Assembly: GCF_030690725.1 (NCBI RefSeq)
Contig: NZ_JAUYGD010000060.1
Coordinates: forward strand, 1 to 41,591
Reading direction: 5' to 3'
DNA from: Pseudomonas sp.
GTDB taxonomy: Bacteria > Pseudomonadota > Gammaproteobacteria > Pseudomonadales > Pseudomonadaceae
DNA: 41,591 nt
A model generated the notes under the pieces. The model did no database searches, was not told the DNA's origin, and was given only the letters and a program-made list of their open reading frames with translations. Made by a program: the position numbers and the translations under genes. Of this stretch, positions 1 to 7,780 are shown one piece after another (position 1 is the first letter of the stretch; each line of letters opens with the position of its first letter).

Positions 1-1
1 C

Positions 2-162
2 GTAGCCTGGATAAGCCTTGGCGCAATCCGGTTAGCGGTCTCCCGGATTGCGCTGGCGCTTATTCGGGCTACGGTCGTGGTCGGTAGATTCGTAGCCTGG
101 ATAAGCCTTGGCGCAATCCGGGTAGCGGTCTCCCGGATTGCGCTGGTGCTTATTCGGGCTAC
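2..162. repeat. Two tandem copies of a 90-bp palindromic REP-pair (GTAG-headed)
   Basis: Two near-identical copies lie at 2-72 and 92-162 with a 90-bp period. Each starts with GTAGCCTGGATAAGCC and ends with GGCTTATTCGGGCTAC after allowing a few mismatches, so each copy is a long imperfect inverted repeat with GTAG at both outer ends. The inner arms carry GCAATCCGG and CCGGATTGC. This is the layout of an inverted pair of REP elements (REPIN). The two copies differ at a few bases only (for example ggcgctt against ggtgctt), so the duplication is recent or homogenised. It lies just past the 3' end of the oligopeptidase B gene. No gene is seen in 1-204. Confidence 0.8.
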
Positions 163-204
163 GGTCGGTGCTGGCCGGCGATGTGCATCAAACCGCTGTG
201 CCGG

Positions 205-2238
205 TTACCCCAGCTTGAACACCTTGAGCAGGAAGGCGTACTCCAACGCCACGTCCCTGAGCGCCTGGTAGCGTCCGCTCATGCCGCCGTGGCCGGCGTC
301 GAGGTCGGTCTTGAGCAGCAGCAGCTTGCTGTCGGTCTTGTGCGCGCGCAGCTTGGCCACCCACTTGGCCGCCTCCCAATATTGCACGCGGCTGTCGTTG
401 TAGCCGGCCACGGCGAGGATCGCCGGGTAGGCCTGGGCCTTGACGTTCTCGTAGGGGGCGTAGCCTTTGATCCGCTCGAACACCTCGGGCTGGTGCGGGT
501 CGCCCCATTCGTCGTATTCGGTGACGGTCAGCGGCAGGTCGGGGTTCTGCATGGTGTTGAGCACGTCGACGAAGGGCACTTCGGCGATGGCGGCGGCGAA
601 CAGCTCCGGGCGCTGGTTGAGCACCGCGCCGATCAGCAGGCCGCCGGCGCTGCCGCCGCTGATGGCGAGCTGGTCCGGGCGGGTGTAGCCGCTGGCGATC
701 AGGTGCTCGGCGCAGGCGATAAAGTCATCGAAGCTGTTGTGCTTGTGCTCCAGCTTGCCGGCGCGGTACCAGGCTTCGCCCAGCTCGCCGCCGCCGCGCA
801 CATGGGCGATGGCGAAGACGAAGCCGCGCTCGAGCAAGCTCAGGCGCGCGTGGGAGAACCAGGGGTCGAGGCTTTCGCCGTAGGCGCCGTAGCCATAGAG
901 GTAGAGCGGGGCGGCCTGACCAAGCACTTCACGCCTAGCCACCAGGCTGATGGGCACCTGGGTGCCGTCAGCTGCGGTGGCCCAGAGACGTTGGCTGACA
1001 TAATCGTCGGCGTCGAACGGGCCCAGCACCGGGGTTTCCTTGAGCACCTGCTGGGCGCCGTCGGCGAGGGTCAGTTGGCGGATCTGCGCCGGACGGTTGA
1101 GCGCCTCGTAGCGCAGGCGGATCACCGGGCTGGCGAACTCCAGGCTGTCCTGCACGTACAGGCTGTAGGCCGCATCGGGCAGCTGCACCCGGTAGGCTTG
1201 CCGGCCCTGGGCATGCACCTCGATGATCGGCAGGCCGCCCTCGCGCAGGCTGAGGACCAGCGCGCTGTCGTTCAGGCTCACGCCTTCGAGCATCACCTGC
1301 GGGTCATGGCCGCGCAGTTCGCTCCAGCGCTCGCGGGTCGGGGCGTCGTCTCCTTTCACGCAGTACAGGGCGAAGTTGATCCCGCTCTGGTTGCTGCGGA
1401 TCAGCCAGGCCCAGTCGCCATCGACCTTGCCGTGGTCGACGTAATACTCGTGGCCTTCCTCGCGCGGCGCCAGGCAGCTGAACGCGGCCTCCGGCGTATC
1501 GGCGTCCAGCACCCAGGCTTCGCTGGTGGTCTTGCTGTTGAGCAGCAGCACCAGTTGGCGCTCGGAACTGGCGCGGTAGCAGTTGAGGAAGAAGCGCCCG
1601 TCGGCCTCGTGGAACACCAGTTCGGCCGCATCGCTGCCGAGGCGATGGCGGTACAGCTTGTGCGGGCGATGGCAGTCGTCCAGCTCGCCGAAGAACAGGG
1701 TCTGGCTGTCGTTGGCCCAGGTCATGCTGCCGTCGCAGTCGGCGAACGGCAGCTCGCTGATCGCGCCGGTGCTCAGCTCCTTGACGAACAGCTGGTAAAC
1801 CTCGTCGCCGCTGGTGTCCAGGCTGTAGGCCAGGCGCTGGTGATCCTGGCTGACGCTGAAGCTGCCGAGTGAGAGAAAACCGCCGTCCGCCAGGGCGTTG
1901 GGGTCGAGTAGCAGCTGCTCGGCGCCTTCATCGACATCGAGCGAAGCGTCGGCCGGGCGCGGGCAGCGGTAGTAACGTGGGTATTCGTCGCCGGCGGTGG
2001 TGCGCTGGTAGTACAGCCAGGGGCCCCAGGGTGAAGGCAGCGACAGGTCGGTCTCGCGGATACGCCCCTTGATCTCCAGGAACAGCGCCTCGCGCAGCTC
2101 GCGTTGCTCGGCCAGTTCGGACTCCAGGTAGGCGTTCTCCGCCTTGAGGTACTCGAGCACCTCCTCGGTGTCGCGCTTCTCCAGCCAGCTGTATGGGTCG
2201 GCAGCGTTCTCGGTGCGGGCGATGGGGGCGAGGGACAT
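205..2238 (-). CDS. ptrB: Oligopeptidase B (S9A serine peptidase)
   Basis: A 677-residue cytosolic prolyl-oligopeptidase-family peptidase that cleaves short peptides after Arg/Lys. The N-terminal half (about residues 60-400) has beta-propeller character. The C-terminal half is the alpha/beta-hydrolase domain. The catalytic serine is in GGSAGG (S530). The likely Asp is D615 in GYNDSRV and the His is H650 in DAGHGG, the triad order and spacing of E. coli PtrB. The start is the ATG at 2238 because GGAG sits 9 bases before it and the protein then begins MSLAPIART. An in-frame ATG 13 codons earlier has no such site and gives an atypical leader. It is divergent from the small membrane-protein gene. 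No signal peptide is present. Confidence 0.95.
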   Translation of the reverse strand: MSLAPIARTENAADPYSWLEKRDTEEVLEYLKAENAYLESELAEQRELREALFLEIKGRIRETDLSLPSPWGPWLYYQRTTAGDEYPRYYRCPRPADASLDVDEGAEQLLLDPNALADGGFLSLGSFSVSQDHQRLAYSLDTSGDEVYQLFVKELSTGAISELPFADCDGSMTWANDSQTLFFGELDDCHRPHKLYRHRLGSDAAELVFHEADGRFFLNCYRASSERQLVLLLNSKTTSEAWVLDADTPEAAFSCLAPREEGHEYYVDHGKVDGDWAWLIRSNQSGINFALYCVKGDDAPTRERWSELRGHDPQVMLEGVSLNDSALVLSLREGGLPIIEVHAQGRQAYRVQLPDAAYSLYVQDSLEFASPVIRLRYEALNRPAQIRQLTLADGAQQVLKETPVLGPFDADDYVSQRLWATAADGTQVPISLVARREVLGQAAPLYLYGYGAYGESLDPWFSHARLSLLERGFVFAIAHVRGGGELGEAWYRAGKLEHKHNSFDDFIACAEHLIASGYTRPDQLAISGGSAGGLLIGAVLNQRPELFAAAIAEVPFVDVLNTMQNPDLPLTVTEYDEWGDPHQPEVFERIKGYAPYENVKAQAYPAILAVAGYNDSRVQYWEAAKWVAKLRAHKTDSKLLLLKTDLDAGHGGMSGRYQALRDVALEYAFLLKVFKLG

Positions 2239-2390
2239 CTGGTAACTCCAATTCTGTACGGTCGGCAGTCGGACCACGGAAAAGTCGTTATCATAAGCCG
2301 CACTGCGTCAGCAGGCCGTTGAAAATTGCAGCCATCACTCGCTGCGCTTAGCAACGGCCCAGCCCCGTCATGTTCAGAGATCCGCGCTTT

Positions 2391-2873
2391 ATGACCGAGA
2401 ACGACTATTTACTTGCCTGGAGCGTCTATGCCGTCGCCGCCCTGGGTTGCCTGCTGGTGTGGTTCCGCATTACCCGCGGGATGTGGCGTTACCTGCGCGA
2501 GCCCCTGCGCGTGCTGGCCGCCGTGCTGTTATTCAGCCCGACCGCCGTCGACCCGGGCAATGAAGCGGTGCTCGCTCCGGCGATCGCCATCACCGCGCTG
2601 GATCTGCTGTTGGATGTAGGCTCCAGCGTCTGGCGCGCAGTGGCCGATCTGGCCATGTACGGTCTGTTCGCCTTCGCCCTGTATGTGCTGTTCGTGGCCT
2701 TACGTTGGCCCCTGGAACGCTGGTGGAAGGCCCGGCATGGCGCGCAAGCGGAAGCGGACGACGACAACGCGCCGACCCTGCGCGAGATCATGCAGCGCGA
2801 AAGTGACGACGCTGAATATGGCCATTATGGGCAGACAGGCGATCGCCGCATGCGCGTCGAACCGCGGCTTTGA
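2391..2873 (+). CDS. Conserved hypothetical inner-membrane protein
   Basis: A 160-residue protein starting MTENDYLLAW. Three hydrophobic segments are visible, roughly residues 7-24, 44-75 (broken, with a short polar stretch) and 84-106. A charged, soluble tail follows (WWKARHGAQAEADDDN... to the C-terminus RMRVEPRL). I recognise it as the type of small membrane protein conserved in Pseudomonas beside oligopeptidase B, but know no function. A second ATG, seven codons upstream at 2370, is in frame. Neither start has a strong Shine-Dalgarno, and the downstream one is chosen because MTEND leads straight into the first membrane segment. A repeat array follows immediately after its stop codon. Confidence 0.75.
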   Translation: MTENDYLLAWSVYAVAALGCLLVWFRITRGMWRYLREPLRVLAAVLLFSPTAVDPGNEAVLAPAIAITALDLLLDVGSSVWRAVADLAMYGLFAFALYVLFVALRWPLERWWKARHGAQAEADDDNAPTLREIMQRESDDAEYGHYGQTGDRRMRVEPRL

Positions 2874-2895
2874 AACCTGGAGCAATCCGCAATCC

Positions 2896-3154
2896 GTAGG
2901 GTGTCGCCGGAGGCAGTGCACCATTGATTCGGTGGCGTGGCACAAAAGCTGGCGGGCTGTCGCTGCGCTCCGAGGCCGCCCTACGGTATGGAGTAATCCC
3001 CGATCCGTAGGGTGTCACTCGCCGCAGGCAGTGCACCATGGTTGCCCGCCGCGGCACAATCCTGGCGGGTTGTTGCTGCGCTCCGAAGCCGCCCTACCCG
3101 CAGGCAGTGCACCATTGGCCGCTCGTCGCTACACAGAAGCTGGCGGGTTGTCGC
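2896..3154. repeat. Repeat array A: two and a half ~111-bp REP-pair units
   Basis: Unit A1 runs from GTAGGGTGTCGCCGG at 2896 to GCCGCCCTAC ending at 2984. Unit A2 runs 3007-3097. Unit A3 (3098-3154) is missing its left GTAG head and right end. Corresponding points in A1 and A2 are 111 bp apart. Inside a unit are GGCAGTGCACCAT, then a variable stretch, then GGCGGG(C/T)TGT(C/T)GCTGCGCTCCGA and GCCGCCCTAC. Each unit therefore has GTAG at both outer ends in inverted orientation, but its two stem-loops differ (GGTG..CACC on the left, GGCGG..CCGCC on the right). The remaining bases 3155-3294 before the next gene show no clear promoter or structure to me. Confidence 0.85.
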
Positions 3155-3294
3155 CTCGACGTGGGAGCGATCAACGCCGCGCAGAACATGCGGTGCTGCC
3201 GCACATCGCCTGGGCGGCTAAGCCATCTGGTTCTGGAGTCGTTCTCGCGTCGCTGCTCGATATTTTCACAACCCCTGAGTCGAGAGTTTTAACC

Positions 3295-4071
3295 ATGTGT
3301 GAATTGCTCGGCATGAGCGCCAATGTGCCCACCGACATCGTCTTCAGCTTCACCGGATTGATGCGTCGCGGCGGCGGCACCGGGCCGCATCGCGATGGTT
3401 GGGGGATCGGCTTCTATGAAGGACGCGGCCTGCGCCTGTTCCAGGAGCCGCGCGCCAGCAGCGAGTCGGAAGTGGCGCAACTGGTGCAGCGTTATCCGAT
3501 CAAGAGCGAAGTGGTGATCGGCCATATCCGCCAGGCCAACGTCGGCAAGGTCTGCCTGGCCAATACTCATCCGTTCGTGCGCGAGCTGTGGGGGCGTAAC
3601 TGGTGTTTCGCCCACAACGGCCAGTTGGCGGGGTTTGTCCCGGCGCCGAGCTTCTATCGGCCGGTGGGTGACACCGACAGCGAGGCGGCTTTTTGCGACC
3701 TGCTCAACGGTCTGCGCCAGGCCTTTCCGGAACCGGTGGCGGTCGAGCTGTTCCTGCCCAGCCTGGTCGCCGCCTGTGCGACCTATCGCCAACACGGCGT
3801 ATTCAACTGCCTGCTCAGCGATGGCGACTGGTTATTCAGCTTCTGTTCGACCAAGCTGGCGCACATCACCCGCCGCGCGCCCTTCGGCCCGGCGCAATTG
3901 AAGGACGCCGATGTGCGGGTGGATTTCCAGGCCGAGACCACCGCCAACGATGTGGTGACAGTGCTGGCCACCGAGCCCTTGACCGATAACGAGCGCTGGA
4001 ACCTGTATCGCCCGGGCGAATGGCGGTTGTGGCGGGGCGGCGAGTGCGTGGCCCATGGCTTGACCGAGTGA
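3295..4071 (+). CDS. Class II glutamine amidotransferase (YafJ-like)
   Basis: A 258-residue Ntn-hydrolase of the GATase class II fold. Cys2 follows the initiator Met (MCELLGMSAN), so after Met removal it becomes the N-terminal nucleophile that releases ammonia from glutamine. Family hallmarks are GRGGGTGPHRDGWG-like residues at about 22-37 (GGGTGPHRDGWGIG), the RQANVGKVCLANTHPF stretch with its substrate-binding residues, and CFAHNGQL, the oxyanion-hole Asn-Gly. No synthetase or sugar-isomerase domain is attached, so this is a stand-alone amidotransferase whose ammonia acceptor is unknown. YafJ-type proteins are this length. A longer reading frame is open upstream through the repeat array but has no family similarity, which fixes the ATG at 3295. 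It is followed at 37 bp by the DUF2937 gene. Confidence 0.9.
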   Translation: MCELLGMSANVPTDIVFSFTGLMRRGGGTGPHRDGWGIGFYEGRGLRLFQEPRASSESEVAQLVQRYPIKSEVVIGHIRQANVGKVCLANTHPFVRELWGRNWCFAHNGQLAGFVPAPSFYRPVGDTDSEAAFCDLLNGLRQAFPEPVAVELFLPSLVAACATYRQHGVFNCLLSDGDWLFSFCSTKLAHITRRAPFGPAQLKDADVRVDFQAETTANDVVTVLATEPLTDNERWNLYRPGEWRLWRGGECVAHGLTE

Positions 4072-4108
4072 ACGGCGGGTAACTTGCAATCTCTCAGGAG
4101 GAGGGGCG

Positions 4109-4633
4109 ATGTTCAGAAGCTATCTACGCTTGGCGCTGTTTGCCTTGGGCCTGTTGGTCGGCGTGCAGGTGCCGGGGTTTATCGAGGATTACAGCAAGCG
4201 TGTCGAAGCGCACCGACTGGAATCCGAGCAGGGCTTGACGGGTTTTCGCGACACCGCCAGGCGCTTTTTCAACAGCGATCTGCAGGCGTTGGTGGCCCAC
4301 TATCAGGCCAGTAACGACCCGGTGATGCGCAGCGACGCGCAGAGCGTGGGCTATCTGGTCGATCGCGCGAGTTTCCTCGAGCTGGAATGGCAGGCCATGC
4401 AACGGCCGTGGTACGGCCAGGTCTGGCACCTGGCGACGGCCGCGGACCGCGAATTGATGGACGAAACCTACAGCGCCTACCGCTACCAGGTGCTGCTGGC
4501 GCCGCAAGCCATCGCCTGGGGTCTGGTGTGTGCCTTGCTGCTGGCCTGGCTGGTGGAAAGCCTGTTGCTGCTGATCGGCATGCTGCTCGGCGGCGGCCGC
4601 AGCCAGAAGGCGCAGCCGAGGGATTGGCGTTAG
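4109..4633 (+). CDS. DUF2937 family membrane protein
   Basis: A 174-residue protein with an N-terminal membrane segment (residues 5-22), a roughly 100-residue domain rich in charged and aromatic residues that probably lies in the periplasm, and a second membrane segment (about 133-160) before a short basic tail. This two-TM layout and the opening MFRSYLRLALFALGLLVGVQVPGF match DUF2937. Function is unknown. AGGAGGAGGGGCG places a very strong ribosome site before the ATG. It lies 37 bp downstream of the glutamine amidotransferase on the same strand and may be cotranscribed with it. Repeat array B begins about 30 bp after its stop. Confidence 0.85.
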   Translation: MFRSYLRLALFALGLLVGVQVPGFIEDYSKRVEAHRLESEQGLTGFRDTARRFFNSDLQALVAHYQASNDPVMRSDAQSVGYLVDRASFLELEWQAMQRPWYGQVWHLATAADRELMDETYSAYRYQVLLAPQAIAWGLVCALLLAWLVESLLLLIGMLLGGGRSQKAQPRDWR

Positions 4634-4663
4634 GTGCTGAGCCAGCGCCGCAACTCGCAATCC

Positions 4664-5112
4664 GTAGGCCGTGCACCGTGGGTTTGGCGGTGCGCCAAAA
4701 AGCTGGCGGGTTGTCGCTGCGCTCCGAAGCCGCCCTACGATTCGTAGCCATCCCTCGACCTGAGGCAATCCGCAATCCGTAGGGTGTCACTCGCCGTAGG
4801 CAGTGCACCATTGGTTAATCGGTGCGACGCAAAGCTGGCGGGCTGTCGCTGCGCTCCGAGGCCGCCCTACGATCTGGAGCAATCCCCGATCCGTAGGGTG
4901 TCACTCGCCGTAGGCAGTGCACCATTGGTTAATCGGTGCGACGCAAAGCTGGCGGGCTGTCGCTGCGCTCCGAGGCCGCCCTACGGTCTGGAGCAATCCG
5001 CAATCCGTAGGGTGTCACTCGCCGCAGGCAGTGCACCGTGGTTAATCGGAGCGACGCAAAGCTGGCGGGCTGTCGCTGCGCTCCGAACGGATCGCCGCCC
5101 GGGCCGCCCTAC
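4664..5112. repeat. Repeat array B: four ~114-bp REP-pair units
   Basis: Units run GTAG to CTAC at 4664-4738 (internally deleted left half), 4779-4870, 4893-4984 and 5007-5112. The last three repeat every 114 bp (TGGAGCAATCC marks at 4875 and 4989). B2 and B3 are almost identical throughout, including the inner GGTTAATCGGTGCGACGCAAA. B4 carries a small insertion (ACGGATCGCCGCCCGG) just before its terminal CCGCCCTAC. The units belong to the same family and orientation as array A. There are no unique spacers and no coding potential of its own. The array fills almost the whole 523-bp gap between the convergent DUF2937 and VWA genes. Confidence 0.88.
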
Positions 5113-5156
5113 GGGCCGAATAGACCGGCCTGTGCCTGCATCTTGAACCGCCCGCG

Positions 5157-6335
5157 CTACTTGGACAGGAACTTCATGCCATCTTCCAATCCCTGCAGCG
5201 TCAGCGGGTACATCTTGTCTTCCAGCAGTTCGCGCATGAGGTTGGTCGAGGCGGTGTAGCTCCAGGCGTCCTTGGGGTAGGGGTTGATCCAGATGAGCTT
5301 CTTGTACTTCTCCATGAATCGCTTGATCCACACGTAGCCCGGTTCCTCGTTCCAGTGCTCGACGCTGCCGCCGGCCTGGGTGATCTCGTAGGGCGCCATG
5401 GCTGCGTCGCCGACGAACACCACCTTGTAGTCGGCGCCGTACTTGTTCAGCAGGTCCTGGGTGGAGAAACGCTCGGAGCTGCGGCGCAGGTTGTTCTTCC
5501 ACACCGATTCGTACACGCAGTTGTGAAAGTAGAAATACTCCATGTGCTTGAACTCGGTCTTGCAGGCGCTGAACAGCTCCTCGCAGACCTTGACGTGGGC
5601 ATCCATCGAGCCGCCGATGTCGAACAGGATCAGCAGCTTGACCGTGTTGCGCCGCTCCGGGCGCATCTGGATATTCAGCAGGCCGCCGTCCTTGGCGGTG
5701 TGGTCGATGGTGCCGTCCAGATCCAGCTCGTCCTGGGCGCCCTGGCGGGCGAACTTGCGCAGGCGGCGCAGGGCGATCTTGATATTGCGCGTGCCCAGTT
5801 CGACCTGGTCGTCGAGGTTCTTGTACTCGCGCTGATCCCAGACCTTGACCGCCTTGCCCTGGCGCTGGCCGGCGTCGCCGACGCGGATGCCTTCCGGGTT
5901 GAAACCACCTGAACCGAATGGGCTGGTGCCGCCGGTGCCAATCCACTTGTTGCCGCCTGCGTGGCGTTCCTTCTGCTCTTCCAGGCGCTTCTTGAATTCC
6001 TCGATCAGCTTGTCCAGGCCGCCGAGGGACTCGATCTTGGCGCGCTCCTCGTCGCTCAGCGAACGCTCGAATTCCTTGCGCAGCCACTCATCGGGGATCA
6101 AGGCCTCGATGTGCTGGTTGAGGTTTTCCAGGCCCTTGAAGTAGGCGCCGAACGCGCGGTCGAATTTGTCGAAATGGCGTTCGTCCTTGACCAGGATCGC
6201 GCGAGCGAGATAGTAAAACTCGTCCATGTCGGCGAACACCACGTTGTGCTTCAACGCGTTGATCAGGTCGAGCAGCTCGCGTACCGATACCGGCACCTTG
6301 GCTGCGCGCATTTCATTGAACAGGTTGAGCAGCAT
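5157..6335 (-). CDS. VWA-domain protein (CoxE-like), partner of MoxR ATPase
   Basis: A 392-residue soluble protein. The N-terminal half (1-230) is charged and mostly helical, with a Gly-rich linker near 127-150 (GGNKWIGTGGTSPFGSGG). The C-terminal half is a von Willebrand A domain. The metal-ion site reads D239-I-G-G-S243-M-D, so the usual DxSxS has Gly in place of the first Ser. Further conserved pieces are VFVGDAAMAP and YVWIKRF...WINPYP, typical of the CoxE/YeaD-type proteins encoded with MoxR AAA+ ATPases. Such pairs are thought to act as chaperones or metal-insertion factors. The target here is unknown. It is the third gene of the moxR-GFA-VWA operon (35-bp gap). Confidence 0.88.
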   Translation of the reverse strand: MLLNLFNEMRAAKVPVSVRELLDLINALKHNVVFADMDEFYYLARAILVKDERHFDKFDRAFGAYFKGLENLNQHIEALIPDEWLRKEFERSLSDEERAKIESLGGLDKLIEEFKKRLEEQKERHAGGNKWIGTGGTSPFGSGGFNPEGIRVGDAGQRQGKAVKVWDQREYKNLDDQVELGTRNIKIALRRLRKFARQGAQDELDLDGTIDHTAKDGGLLNIQMRPERRNTVKLLILFDIGGSMDAHVKVCEELFSACKTEFKHMEYFYFHNCVYESVWKNNLRRSSERFSTQDLLNKYGADYKVVFVGDAAMAPYEITQAGGSVEHWNEEPGYVWIKRFMEKYKKLIWINPYPKDAWSYTASTNLMRELLEDKMYPLTLQGLEDGMKFLSK

Positions 6336-6370
6336 GGCTGCGCCCTCGTGAATTCGTTTGAGTGCGGCGC

Positions 6371-6766
6371 TTAAGAGCGCCGCTCCAATGGCAGGCCATC
6401 GTTGATGGCGTACCAGTAGGCCTTCGATTCCGGAAAAATATGCTTCTGCGCGATTTCACCCACTGGCGTATCCAGCGTGCCCAGCGCGACTGAAAGCCAG
6501 TTCGGGTGGGGCTGTTCGCTGTACCACTGCAGGGTCGAGCCACAGTGCTTGCAAAAAGTCCGCGTCACGCCCGGCGAGGACTGGTAGATGCCCAATGATT
6601 CCTCGCCTTGGGTGAAGTGGAAGTCCTTGCGCGGCACGTTGCCGTAAGTGGCGAATGCCGCGCCATGGGCTTTACGGCACATCGAACAATGGCAATGAGT
6701 CGCCGACTCGATAGGTGCATCGATGCGGTATTTCACTGCAGCGCAAAGGCAACTGCCGCTGTGCAT
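6371..6766 (-). CDS. GFA / CENP-V family zinc protein
   Basis: A 131-residue protein of the GFA family (named after glutathione-dependent formaldehyde-activating enzyme). Zinc ligands are in the expected places: C6-L-C8 (GSCLCAAVKY), C25-H-C-S-M-C30 (HCHCSMCRKAHG) and C72-K-H-C75-G (TFCKHCGS). Substrate and true reaction are unknown for most members, and many do not act on formaldehyde. It begins 29 bp after moxR and ends 35 bp before the VWA gene, all on one strand, so it is probably cotranscribed. The pairing of MoxR with VWA is common. A GFA gene between them is less expected and suggests a link, or simple insertion without function. Confidence 0.9.
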   Translation of the reverse strand: MHSGSCLCAAVKYRIDAPIESATHCHCSMCRKAHGAAFATYGNVPRKDFHFTQGEESLGIYQSSPGVTRTFCKHCGSTLQWYSEQPHPNWLSVALGTLDTPVGEIAQKHIFPESKAYWYAINDGLPLERRS

Positions 6767-6795
6767 GGATTCGCCTCCCGGTCGGCAGCCGAGTC

Positions 6796-7641
6796 TTAGC
6801 GACTGGCGCGGCGGCTCATAAAGGCCAGGCGCTCAAGCAGCTGTACATCCTGCTCGTTCTTCACCAGGGCACCGGCCAGGGGCGGGATGGCCTTGGTGGG
6901 GTCGCGCTCGCGCAGCACGGCTTCGCCGATATTGTCGGCCATCAACAGCTTGAGCCAGTCGACCAGTTCGCTGGTGGACGGCTTCTTCTTCAGGCCCGGG
7001 ACCTTGCGCACGTCGAAGAACACATCCAGCGCTTCGGCCACCAGGTCTTTCTTGATGTTGGGGTAGTGCACATCGACGATCTTCTGCAGGGTCGCGCGAT
7101 CGGGGAAGGCGATGTAGTGGAAGAAGCAGCGACGCAGGAAGGCGTCCGGCAGTTCCTTCTCGTTGTTCGAGGTGATGATGATGATCGGGCGTTTTTTCGC
7201 CTTGATCGTCTCGTTGGTCTCGTAAACGTAGAACTCCATCTTGTCGAGTTCTTGCAGCAGGTCGTTGGGGAACTCGATGTCGGCTTTGTCGATCTCGTCG
7301 ATCAGCAGGATCACCCGCTCTTCGGCCTCGAAGGCCTCCCACAGCTTGCCTTTCTTGATGTAGTTGCGCACGTCGTGGACTTTGTCCGAATCCAGCTGCG
7401 AATCGCGCAGGCGGCTGACCGCGTCGTACTCGTACAGACCCTGGTGGGCCTTGGTGGTGGATTTGATGTGCCAGGTGATCAGGCGCGCGCCAAAGGATTC
7501 GGCCAGTTGTTCGGCCAGCATGGTTTTACCGGTACCCGGCTCACCCTTGACCAGCAACGGGCGCTCCAGGGTGATGGCGGCATTGACCGCGAGCTTGAGG
7601 TCGTCGGTGGCGACGTAGGACTGGGTGCCTTCGAACTTCAT
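6796..7641 (-). CDS. MoxR-family AAA+ ATPase
   Basis: A 281-residue cytosolic AAA+ ATPase. Walker A is GEPGTGKT (33-40), Walker B is VILLIDEID (110-118), and sensor 1 is in IIITSNNEKELPDAF (154-168) followed by LRRCFFHY with the arginine finger region. The length and the opening KFEGTQSYVATDDLKLAVNAA are those of short MoxR proteins that pair with a CoxE-like VWA protein, encoded here two genes downstream. Such ATPases are thought to remodel or activate partner enzymes. The ATG at 7641 is 57 bp downstream of a good sigma-70 promoter. First gene of a three-gene operon. Confidence 0.92.
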   Translation of the reverse strand: MKFEGTQSYVATDDLKLAVNAAITLERPLLVKGEPGTGKTMLAEQLAESFGARLITWHIKSTTKAHQGLYEYDAVSRLRDSQLDSDKVHDVRNYIKKGKLWEAFEAEERVILLIDEIDKADIEFPNDLLQELDKMEFYVYETNETIKAKKRPIIIITSNNEKELPDAFLRRCFFHYIAFPDRATLQKIVDVHYPNIKKDLVAEALDVFFDVRKVPGLKKKPSTSELVDWLKLLMADNIGEAVLRERDPTKAIPPLAGALVKNEQDVQLLERLAFMSRRASR

Positions 7642-7703
7642 CGGTAAATCCTCGAACGGTAACGCGCAGGGCCATACCCGCGGGTTCAGTATTTGAAAAA
7701 CAG

Positions 7704-7733
7704 ACTATAACGCGCAGCCCCGGTGACTGTGAA
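7704..7733 (-). promoter_or_regulatory. Candidate sigma-70 promoter of the moxR operon
   Basis: Read on the minus strand: TTCACA (7733-7728), an 18-bp spacer, then TATAGT (7709-7704). Each hexamer matches the consensus at five of six positions. Transcription would start near 7697, about 55 bases before the moxR ATG. A perfect 9-bp hairpin (GCCATTCAG / CTGAATGGC, 7743-7763) lies just upstream of the promoter and downstream of the DUF748 stop. It has no T-run after it, so it is at best a weak terminator. Confidence 0.5.
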
Positions 7734-7780
7734 CGTAGACGGGCCATTCAGTCACTGAATGGCGGGTCACTTGTCTGCTG

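Noticed and set aside
181..1872. A 563-codon open frame on the plus strand
   Set aside because: It is the antisense shadow of oligopeptidase B. Its translation is Ala/Val/Gly/Gln-rich and low in complexity, with no family likeness.
2683..3294. Long N-terminal extension of the glutamine amidotransferase
   Set aside because: The frame runs back through a repeat array. The enzyme needs Cys at position 2, which only the ATG at 3295 gives.
4664..5112. CRISPR array
   Set aside because: The period is about 114 bp, the whole unit is conserved, there are no unique spacers, and no cas gene is near. The units have REP-pair structure.
4784..5146. A 120-residue protein with internal repeats
   Set aside because: The frame is simply the repeat array read through. 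It repeats the same peptide every 38 residues, has no ribosome site, and its start lies within a repeat unit.
7743..7763. Rho-independent terminator after the DUF748 gene
   Set aside because: The 9-bp stem is perfect, but no T-run follows on the minus strand, so it was kept only as a note to the moxR promoter.
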